Source: an uncultured bacterium (lineage in GTDB: Bacteria > Patescibacteriota > Minisyncoccia > Phycocordibacterales > CAIZLB01). From it: 27,166 bases of DNA. A program made the position numbers and the translations under genes. The notes below the pieces were generated by a model. It ran no database searches. It worked only from the letters and a program-made list of their open reading frames with translations, and was not told the DNA's origin. This document shows positions 21,656 to 27,166 of the stretch, piece by piece. Positions within the stretch are counted from its first letter, which is position 1, and each line of letters starts with the position of its first letter. The DNA lies in NCBI GenBank assembly GCA_903952785.1, contig CAJBHC010000049.1:1-27166 (forward strand), written 5' to 3'.

Positions 21656-22213
21656 TTAATTTAGGGAGAAGCACTTAGTGCCATTAACAGGATCATAACT
21701 TGCCCCACCATCTAGAGACTGCTCTGCATCAGGCCAATCTGCAAAGTTAGAACCCCAATATGCTGAAGATATCATTATAACATACTTAGGCATCCCTGAA
21801 CTTCCTATGCACCTATAAGTTTCACCAAAATCTTGATTATTCCGAAAATACATAAGAGCGTTGTTTGCGTCAACTCCTCTTGGGTTCGGAAATGTTTGCA
21901 TATATTTCTTCATTTGACCTACAAAATCTGGGTAGCCAGTACCACCAGCATTTGTTGAGACTGTATTGTTATTTTTCACATAATAATAGAATGGTTCACC
22001 TATACTACTATCCTCGTATGGATAATCCGCATAATCATTTCTAAACAGCTCTAAAGCATTAACAAATTGCATTACTTCTGATCTAAAGGCATTTTGCTTG
22101 GCTTTGTCACGTGCGCTAGTAACACTAACCATAACAATACTTGAAAGAAGTGAGATTATTGAGATCACAACCAATAATTCTATTAATGTGAATCCTTTTT
22201 TGTATTTTTTCAT
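21656..22213 (-). CDS. Type IV pilin (PilA/GspG-like)
   Basis: 185 residues. The short leader MKKYKKG is followed by FTLIELLVVISIISLLSSIV, with Glu5 present. Then come ARDKAKQNAFRSEVMQFVNALELFRNDYADYPY, the classic extended helix and start of the beta domain of major pilins or pseudopilins. Two Cys (YRCIG and TKCFS) near the C-terminus could form the D-loop disulfide. Prepilin peptidase would cut after Gly7. It starts 1 base after the stop of the small membrane protein upstream and is not part of the minor pilin operon 6 kb away, so it may be the main pilin. Major versus minor cannot be decided here. Confidence 0.9.
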   Translation of the reverse strand: MKKYKKGFTLIELLVVISIISLLSSIVMVSVTSARDKAKQNAFRSEVMQFVNALELFRNDYADYPYEDSSIGEPFYYYVKNNNTVSTNAGGTGYPDFVGQMKKYMQTFPNPRGVDANNALMYFRNNQDFGETYRCIGSSGMPKYVIMISSAYWGSNFADWPDAEQSLDGGASYDPVNGTKCFSLN

Positions 22214-22214
22214 A

Positions 22215-22496
22215 CTATTTGTTTAATCTATTAAACGGATCGCGTGAATCAACAGATGACTTGACGGTTTTATCAAAACTTCCACTCGCATACATAAACA
22301 AAACTATAGAAAGTGCAAAAAACAGAATAGTAATCCCCACTAAAAATAAATTTGCCCCGTTTTCATTCTTAACTATTTTATGATTAATCAAATAATTTAC
22401 CACCCCAGGCTTATCGGGGGACACTTGAAGCCTACTATATAAGAATCTAGGGTTTTGATTCTGCTGTTCATCGTTAAATTCAATGCCATTTACCAT
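22215..22496 (-). CDS. Small single-helix membrane protein linked to a pilin gene
   Basis: 93 residues from ATG 22496. A TTG 10 codons further upstream is unlikely, because a good promoter ends at 22526. The N-terminal 45 residues are polar (NDEQQNQNPRFLYSRLQVSP). PGVVNYLINHKIVKNEN and a membrane helix (about 55-75) follow, then a short polar tail. The middle matches the pattern of the 78-residue protein at 8418-8654. It is translationally coupled to the pilin gene 1 base downstream. It may help pilus assembly or be a general envelope protein; no family function is known to me. Confidence 0.72.
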   Translation of the reverse strand: MVNGIEFNDEQQNQNPRFLYSRLQVSPDKPGVVNYLINHKIVKNENGANLFLVGITILFFALSIVLFMYASGSFDKTVKSSVDSRDPFNRLNK

Positions 22497-22525
22497 AGTT
22501 TTATATAATTTATTTATTCCTACCA

Positions 22526-22554
22526 ATTATATAAGACATATTCACCTTATGCAA
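22526..22554 (-). promoter_or_regulatory. Promoter of the small membrane protein/pilin operon
   Basis: TTGCAT (22554-22549), a 17-base spacer and a perfect TATAAT (22531-22526) on the minus strand. Transcription would begin near 22519, leaving a leader of about 23 bases before ATG 22496. Confidence 0.65.
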
Positions 22555-22615
22555 CAGCGATATACGACAATTGTCTCAATTTTCGGGGTCTGACTATAGC
22601 AGGCTACAATATATT

Positions 22616-23167
22616 TTACTTAGCCTTCCTCCACATCGACTTCTTCTTCAAAACTACGTCGTAAACTGGACACTCTTTTATGTGTGCCCCCGGAAGATAT
22701 CCAATACTCATCAAAAACTCATTTACAATTTCCCCGCCAGTAAATTTAAAAGTTTTCTTGAATAGCTTAACCCATTCCTCTTTTGTTTTTGGATGATGTC
22801 TTTCTAGCCATTTCTCATAACTTCCAAACTCCTTCTGAATTTGAATAATTGTTTTTGCATTCTCAATTGCCGCATTAATCTTTAATCTATTTCTGATAAT
22901 TCCGGCGTCACCCATCAATCTCCCTCTATCTTTCTCCCCATACTTTGCAACTTTTTTGATATCAAAATTATGGTATGCCTTTCTGAAGCTTTCTTCTTTT
23001 TTAAGAATTGTCTCCCAGCTCAAGCCGGCTTGATTTATTTCAAGAATAAGCCTGCCAAATAGTTCATTATCATCGTGAATTGGAAAACCATAATGTTTAT
23101 CATGATACTCCTTATGGACATCCTTCTTTGGATCTTTATTATTTTTAACGAAGTGGCAGTAGGACAT
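22616..23167 (-). CDS. tag: DNA-3-methyladenine glycosylase I
   Basis: 183 residues, the usual length. It removes 3-methyladenine from alkylated DNA to start base excision repair. The zinc-snap ligands are kept: Cys4, the His of EYHDKHYG (about 22) near the N-terminus, and His and Cys of AHIKEC at the C-terminus. Family motifs include FPIHDDNELFGRLILEINQAGLSWETIL, the AGLSW loop with the base-recognition Glu-Trp region, and NRLKINAAIENAK of the helix-hairpin-helix core. It stands 30 bases downstream of the deformylase gene on the same strand. No alkylation-response gene is nearby. Confidence 0.95.
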   Translation of the reverse strand: MSYCHFVKNNKDPKKDVHKEYHDKHYGFPIHDDNELFGRLILEINQAGLSWETILKKEESFRKAYHNFDIKKVAKYGEKDRGRLMGDAGIIRNRLKINAAIENAKTIIQIQKEFGSYEKWLERHHPKTKEEWVKLFKKTFKFTGGEIVNEFLMSIGYLPGAHIKECPVYDVVLKKKSMWRKAK

Positions 23168-23197
23168 TACTTTTTCAATTATTGTTAATGAATAAAA

Positions 23198-23773
23198 CTA
23201 ACACTCCCTCAACTCTTCTTTCAACGGATCAGAAAACCTTGGACCTAATCCTCCTATTTCAGCAATATCAATATTCAATACACCCTCTAGGTGATCATAT
23301 TCATGTTGCAATAGTCTAGCAAGAAAACCGTCAACTTCATCTTTTACAACAGAACCACTCTCATCCATATATTCAATAGTTATTGAACGAGGACGTTTAA
23401 CATCTGCGGTTGTGTAAGCACAACTTAGACAGCCCTCTCTATATAGATAGAAATCTTTCGATCTTTCTAATATTTTTGGATTGATATATGTTTTGAATTT
23501 GTCATCGACATAAGTTATAAAGACGGATTCATTCTTCCCGATTTGAGGCGCGGCTAGACCTCTACCGTATCCAGCAATTTCTCGATATCTTTTCAAAGTG
23601 CTTTTTAATTCTTCGCCTGTTTCAATTCCTTTCTCGAGAGAAACTTGCTGTGCCTTTTGTCTGAGAACGGGATTACCGGTTCCAACAAGAACAATATTTG
23701 GACACGCATCTAGTGTCTTAATTATAATTTGGTGATTGTGTTCTAGGTTGTCTTTTATTTGTTCGGGGGTCAT
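23198..23773 (-). CDS. def: Peptide deformylase, divergent
   Basis: 191 residues. It removes the formyl group from new proteins. The three family motifs are present: GRGLAAPQIG (70-79, where most enzymes have GVGLAAPQ), EGCLS (113-117, with the metal-binding Cys115) and QHEYDHLEG (156-164, with His157, Glu158, His161). All metal and catalytic residues are intact, so it should be active on formyl-Met. The first 25 residues are an extra charged helix not found in short deformylases. A TAAAAT box ends 9 bases before the ATG. The tag gene follows. Confidence 0.92.
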   Translation of the reverse strand: MTPEQIKDNLEHNHQIIIKTLDACPNIVLVGTGNPVLRQKAQQVSLEKGIETGEELKSTLKRYREIAGYGRGLAAPQIGKNESVFITYVDDKFKTYINPKILERSKDFYLYREGCLSCAYTTADVKRPRSITIEYMDESGSVVKDEVDGFLARLLQHEYDHLEGVLNIDIAEIGGLGPRFSDPLKEELREC

Positions 23774-23813
23774 ATTATCGATATTTTACCATTTTTAAAA
23801 TAGGTCTGTTTTC

Positions 23814-24722
23814 TTAATCTATCCACAACCCCTCCGGATATACTCCCTCCTTAATCAAATCTCTCAACTTCTCCTCCACAAACGGCTTGTCTTCAAGATA
23901 AGTAACTCCAAACCATTGCGTATCACTAGAAAGAACTTTTAACTTAATCTTTCCATCATTTACCAGAGTGTTTACAACAAATGGAACATAAAATTCCGCC
24001 TTTGGATTATCTTGATTTTCCTGAAGAAATTCCTTAAACATATCTTCAGAATATTTAAAATATGAAGGAGTAAAGCCGAAGAAATTCATGGAGACAATTT
24101 CATCGCCAGTTAAATCTATAAAATCTTCCCCGTCTTTGTATCTTGCGCCATTTGGTGTTTTTTCTATGTGAGTACGCTCTGTGATTTTTTTAAGAAATCC
24201 GCTCTCATCAACTTCAGATATTCCACGCGATACGGATCCAAAATCGGAAAGAGTTTTATTCAGCGGGTAGCCAACCATGAAGTAATTTGTTGAATCATCC
24301 ACAGGAATGTTTGATAGATGATCAGCTATTATTTTAAAAGCCTCGGCACCATAGAAGTCATCGGCATTAATGACTGTGAAGGGCTCCTTGATGTGATCCT
24401 TTGCCATCATCACGGCGTGCGATGTTCCCCATGGTTTGGTTCTTCCCTCGTGGACACTAAATCCTTCTGGAATGTTTTCTATTTCTTGAAATACATATTC
24501 TACTTCAATCTTATCTTTAAATTTTGGACCAATGGCATTTTTGAATTCTTCTTCAAACTCCTTTCTTATAACAAAGATAACTTTTCCAAATCCGGCGCGG
24601 ATGGCGTCATAGACTGAGTAGTCCAATATCACCTCCCCTTTTGGACCCACAGGATCTAATTGCTTTAGCTTACCGTAACGGCTTCCCATTCCCGCCGCGA
24701 GGACTAGTAGTGTTGGCTTCAT
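23814..24722 (-). CDS. Nucleotide-sugar pyrophosphorylase-like nucleotidyltransferase
   Basis: 302 residues of the GT-A-like nucleotidyltransferase fold. LVLAAGMGSRYGKLKQLDPVG (residues 6-26) is the nucleotide and phosphate loop seen in glucose-1-phosphate uridylyl/thymidylyl transferases, with VINADDFYG (about 118-126) as the Asp-containing metal motif. MGSRYGK rather than GxGTRLxP sets it apart from RmlA and GalU proper; similar proteins are annotated only as nucleotidyltransferases. The late GVTYLEDKPFVEEKL is unusual. The likely reaction joins NTP and a sugar phosphate for envelope glycan synthesis, with the exact sugar unknown. No partner gene is adjacent. Confidence 0.85.
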   Translation of the reverse strand: MKPTLLVLAAGMGSRYGKLKQLDPVGPKGEVILDYSVYDAIRAGFGKVIFVIRKEFEEEFKNAIGPKFKDKIEVEYVFQEIENIPEGFSVHEGRTKPWGTSHAVMMAKDHIKEPFTVINADDFYGAEAFKIIADHLSNIPVDDSTNYFMVGYPLNKTLSDFGSVSRGISEVDESGFLKKITERTHIEKTPNGARYKDGEDFIDLTGDEIVSMNFFGFTPSYFKYSEDMFKEFLQENQDNPKAEFYVPFVVNTLVNDGKIKLKVLSSDTQWFGVTYLEDKPFVEEKLRDLIKEGVYPEGLWID

Positions 24723-24731
24723 GATTAGTTA

Positions 24732-24760
24732 ATTATAGATGATGTGAGGGCGGAAGTCAC
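24732..24760 (-). promoter_or_regulatory. Promoter of the nucleotidyltransferase gene
   Basis: GTGACT (24760-24755), a 17-base spacer and a perfect TATAAT (24737-24732) on the minus strand; the -10 box ends 9 bases before ATG 24722, again leaving almost no leader. Confidence 0.55.
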
Positions 24761-24769
24761 GGGCTTAAT

Positions 24770-25369
24770 CTACAAAAGGTGCTGATCAAACCTCTCACTC
24801 ATCACAACAAATGACACGACAAACAACTCCTCTGGACTGACTTCCTGTTTTTTGAAGATGATTTCTACATATTCAAAATTGTTTTTATCTACAGATGCGA
24901 ATATTTCATTATTTTTTCTAATCTGATTACCTAGATATAAATCCTCTACCGGAATTGCAAAATTTGAGTCCTTTATATTAAATGCCTTACTGATTATATC
25001 AAACTTTATTTGATATTTTTGTTCGTTAACAGTGAGTTCATAAATTATCAGAGAATCGATATTACTAATCTGTGAGTATGACCCTGCAAATGATTCCGTG
25101 CCAAATTGTTTAAATTTAAATGATGCAGAAAATGCCGGGCACCATACTGAAAACTTTCTACCGTCACTTAATTTTAAGTATGATGTTCCACTATTTATCC
25201 GTCCACCAAAATAAAGGATCTTTGCCCAGTACTTACTTTCTATTACGTGATTGTCGTAGAGTTTTCTGTTCCTAAGACTTTTCATTAAAACAAAATACGC
25301 ATATACCAATAGAGCAACTGAGACAATCATATAAAGTATCGGGAGAAGCATGGGGTAATTTTGCCACAT
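24770..25369 (-). CDS. Membrane-anchored protein of unknown function
   Basis: 199 residues. One N-terminal helix (about 8-28), then a basic stretch (KSLRNRKLYD) and a soluble mostly-beta domain rich in aromatic residues: AKILYFGGRINSGTSYLKL, FSVWCPAF, FGTESFAGSYSQI, LIIYELTVNEQKYQIKF. The positive charges after the helix predict a cytosolic domain. No family motif is recognised. It is the third gene of a tight minus-strand run (TspO-like, PsiE-like, this), each gap being about 11 bases, so co-transcription is likely. Function unknown. Confidence 0.72.
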   Translation of the reverse strand: MWQNYPMLLPILYMIVSVALLVYAYFVLMKSLRNRKLYDNHVIESKYWAKILYFGGRINSGTSYLKLSDGRKFSVWCPAFSASFKFKQFGTESFAGSYSQISNIDSLIIYELTVNEQKYQIKFDIISKAFNIKDSNFAIPVEDLYLGNQIRKNNEIFASVDKNNFEYVEIIFKKQEVSPEELFVVSFVVMSERFDQHLL

Positions 25370-25380
25370 ATTATACTAAA

Positions 25381-25787
25381 TTATTTTGTAATATCCTCTA
25401 GGCCCTTAAGGGGCTTAGATTCATAAAGGTAGTATGCTCCAATGGTGAGTAAAAAGGCGATGACGCAGCATAAGAGATCCAAGGCAACTATTTCTGGATA
25501 CAACATCTTTCTAGCAATGATAAGAAGCATAAGTTCCATAACAACAGTAATACTATGAACCAGTATTAGACGAATCAACTCAAATCCAAGGAGAGCGAGT
25601 AAAATAAAGGAGATAAATTCATACATGACGGATGTGTTAGACCAATCTTTGTGGAGAAAGCTCTCTGCTATATTAAAAAAAAATACAAAACAGCAAAAAA
25701 CATTGCCAAGGCCAAAACACCTTCCATTATCTCTAAAACACCGTGTCGCGATTGTTTAATCTTGTTAATAAATTGTCGTATTTTCAT
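25381..25787 (-). CDS. psiE: PsiE-like membrane protein, interrupted at a poly-T run
   Basis: ATG 25787 opens MKIRQFINKIKQSRHGVLEIMEG plus a first helix, then hits a TAG after a run of nine T (minus strand, near 25674-25682). The next frame continues NIAESFLHKDWSNTSVMYEF and three more helices to stop 25381, with LIRLILVHSITVVMELMLLIIARKML matching the PsiE family core. Adding one T restores 136 codons, the size of E. coli PsiE. PsiE is a phosphate-starvation-induced inner membrane protein without a known mechanism. The homopolymer makes slippage, phase variation or read error all plausible. It lies between the TspO-like gene and an unknown anchored protein. Confidence 0.68.
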
Positions 25788-25798
25788 ACTGTAAAAAA

Positions 25799-26560
25799 TT
25801 ATTTCTTATATGCTATTTGTAATAAAAAGCATGAGAACAAACCTAAACATAAAATCACAGTAGCAATAATACTTGGGTACTGTCCGTTAAAACCACTGGC
25901 AGACACGTGTTTAAAAAGTATCCATAAATATGACCAGATGAGTACCATACCATAGGCAATATTATTGTCTTTGCGCATTCGCAGGATTCCAATCACTGAT
26001 CCAATCAAAAGAATTATACTCGTCCAGACAAAGTCAGCAACACCAAAACCATTCCAACCTATACTCACGATGAATACTGTAATATTAGCAATTGACGCCA
26101 CTGTGATCCAACCGAAGTATATACTAAAAGGAGCCCAGATGAGAAGTTTTGCAGATGCCATAAAATGCTCAACACGAAGAATGTCGGCGATTTTAATCAA
26201 AAGGAAGAGCAGTATTGCCATGATTAGTACCGAAAGACCTATGTAATCATAGTGCCATGCAAATATCCAAGAAATATTAGCGAGCGAAGTTGCAATAAAA
26301 AACGGATTGATTTTATGAATGAGGGCTTCTGTTTTATGGTCTTTCCTCACAAATTGGTAGATTACATAAGCACCCAGTAAAAGATAGATTAGACCCCAAA
26401 TGGAGAAAGCGGGGCCAGCTGGAGCAAAAAGATTGGGATAGGCATCTGATATATCGCCCGTGGAGCGATTATTGATTGGCAGTCCGTTTGCTAGAAAATT
26501 CACCGCCACCATAGCAACATAAGCAAATGCAGTTAATAATTTTATATAGATGTTTTTCAT
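25799..26560 (-). CDS. TspO/MBR-related (tryptophan-rich sensory protein-like) membrane protein
   Basis: About 253 residues from ATG 26560; an upstream ATG at 26593 would add 11 polar residues with no support. Seven or eight hydrophobic helices. NLFAPAGPAFSIWGLIYLLL near the N-terminus is the hallmark of the TspO-like family, and further Trp-rich helices follow (ISWIFAWHYDYIG, FGWITVASIAN, VLIWSYLWILF). The protein is longer than classic five-helix TspO (about 160 residues), so it belongs to the extended relatives whose ligand is unknown. It is first in a three-gene run with the PsiE-like gene. Tandem hairpins upstream separate it from tRNA-Gln. Confidence 0.8.
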   Translation of the reverse strand: MKNIYIKLLTAFAYVAMVAVNFLANGLPINNRSTGDISDAYPNLFAPAGPAFSIWGLIYLLLGAYVIYQFVRKDHKTEALIHKINPFFIATSLANISWIFAWHYDYIGLSVLIMAILLFLLIKIADILRVEHFMASAKLLIWAPFSIYFGWITVASIANITVFIVSIGWNGFGVADFVWTSIILLIGSVIGILRMRKDNNIAYGMVLIWSYLWILFKHVSASGFNGQYPSIIATVILCLGLFSCFLLQIAYKK

Positions 26561-26680
26561 AGATTTTTTATTTTTATACACACAGTAAAGCATATCTTTT
26601 TAGCTCAGGCTAGTCTTTCGCGAGACTCGGATTTATTTACTATATTGAGATGGCCTCAAGAGTGCAATGGGAAAATACCT

Positions 26681-26727
26681 GCGTAGAAATCTGCTGATTT
26701 CTGCGCGATTTTTACGCTTAAAAATCG
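26681..26727. terminator. Two tandem hairpins after tRNA-Gln
   Basis: First, GCGTAGAAATC-TGCT-GATTTCTGCGC (26681-26706, 11 bp with one G-T pair). Second, CGATTTTT-ACGCTT-AAAAATCG (26706-26727, 8 bp perfect), beginning 2 bases past the tRNA-Gln discriminator base in the direction of its transcription. Together they probably end the tRNA transcript before the TspO-like operon. The first also has a T-run on the plus strand. Confidence 0.6.
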
Positions 26728-26728
26728 G

Positions 26729-26799
26729 CTGCGAGACTAGGATTCGAACCTAGATACATGGTTCCAGAAACCATAGTCCTACCATTAGACGATCTCGCA
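26729..26799 (-). tRNA. tRNA-Gln(CTG)
   Basis: Acceptor TGCGAGA/TCTCGCA, D arm GTC-TAATGGTAG-GAC, anticodon stem ATGGT/ACCAT with loop TTCTGGA (anticodon CTG), variable loop GTAT, T stem CTAGG/CCTAG with standard loop TTCGAAT, discriminator G, CCA not encoded. The T1-A72 pair is the weak first pair typical of Gln tRNAs. Confidence 0.93.
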
Positions 26800-26820
26800 A
26801 TGTGACTATAGAGTATCATA

Positions 26821-27166
26821 TTAGACAAAATCCACCAAACCTGTCTTGTCCACCACCTTAAACTCATTATTGGGATAGTTGTCCCTGAATCCCTTAGGCA
26901 ACTTCACTAGCCCTAGGTCTCTTCTTTCTTGATTAAATTTGAATTCAAAAGTATAGAGCATTCCATCTTTTTCCTCTATATAATCCACCTCCCCTTCTCT
27001 ATCGGACCTCCAGAAGTATATCGGTGATTTATTTTTATCTAATATATTTTTCTTCATTCTCTCCACAATACAAAGATTTTCAAACAAAGCTCCAACATCG
27101 ATTCTTGAAGCACTATCAATTTGATTGAATTGATTTATTATTCCGTTTCTCAACAGATTATTGATG
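26821..27166 (-). CDS. C-terminal part (DUF4143) of an AAA-family ATPase, cut by the window edge
   Basis: The frame is open to base 27166, so the N-terminus lies outside. The visible 114 residues match the DUF4143 end of ATPases widespread in archaea and CPR bacteria: LLRNGIINQFNQ, VGALFENLCIVERMKKN, IYFWRSDREGEVDYIEE and LYTFEFKFN. That is the nuclease-like fold with D/E-x-K-like residues (EVDYIEE...FEFKF), although activity is not established. The missing half should carry the Walker A and B motifs. It ends 21 bases before tRNA-Gln on the same strand. Confidence 0.88.
   Translation of the reverse strand, partial: INNLLRNGIINQFNQIDSASRIDVGALFENLCIVERMKKNILDKNKSPIYFWRSDREGEVDYIEEKDGMLYTFEFKFNQERRDLGLVKLPKGFRDNYPNNEFKVVDKTGLVDFV

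Overview
The window reads as a piece of an AT-rich genome from the Candidate Phyla Radiation (Patescibacteria), most likely the Parcubacteria/Paceibacteria side. This is inferred from many small single-pass membrane proteins typical of that group, several type IV pilin loci, a signal-peptide adhesin ending in an S74 chaperone domain, a DUF4143-type ATPase tail, few Shine-Dalgarno sites, tRNAs without encoded CCA, and a group I intron in a tRNA. TGA is used as a stop (gatA), which argues against the Gracilibacteria/Absconditabacteria code. Almost everything lies on the minus strand; the only long plus-strand gene is at 16839-17525.

Layout. 1-2937: a membrane-anchored protein (cut by the window edge) behind a large frameshifted S74 adhesin. 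3086-5402: a SAM methyltransferase and an Nramp-family transporter with an altered metal site. 5484-6124: a RelB/YafQ-like toxin-antitoxin pair, with a tiny divergent plus-strand transcription unit carrying a 12-nt complement of the 16S rRNA 3' end. 6137-7534: an RNA cluster with tRNA-Asp, a LAGLIDADG endonuclease gene overlapping it, tRNA-Met(CAT), and a second CAT-anticodon tRNA split by a 229-nt group I intron. 7609-12849: ligA, gatC, gatA and two membrane proteins. 12948-15554: a four-gene minor pilin operon. 15815-17525: an acidic Ala/Glu-rich 58-residue protein, a VanX-like D,D-dipeptidase and a secreted DUF5666-like protein. 17608-20038: a CapA-like protein, a four-helix membrane protein and a frameshifted PemK/MazF toxin. 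20039-20668: a long stretch without a convincing protein gene, with a consensus plus-strand promoter, several hairpins and a terminator-like stem, likely a structured RNA. 20669-22496: a META-domain protein, a type IV pilin and a small membrane protein. 22616-24722: 3-methyladenine glycosylase, peptide deformylase and a sugar nucleotidyltransferase. 24770-26560: a membrane-protein operon (TspO-like, frameshifted PsiE-like, unknown). The window ends with tRNA-Gln and the tail of a DUF4143 ATPase.

Themes. Surface and envelope functions dominate: pilins, adhesin, CapA, dipeptidase and many anchored proteins, as expected for a cell that attaches to a host and scavenges. Two toxin-type loci are present. 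Many genes have a TATAAT-like -10 box ending only 6-9 nt before the start codon, which suggests leaderless transcripts. Three genes (adhesin, PemK, PsiE) are each broken by one single-nucleotide indel and become full family length when one base is restored; assembly error and true mutation cannot be separated from sequence alone. The regions most worth following up are the RNA/endonuclease cluster at 6.0-7.5 kb and the plus-strand transcription units at 6.05, 19.57 and 20.2 kb.
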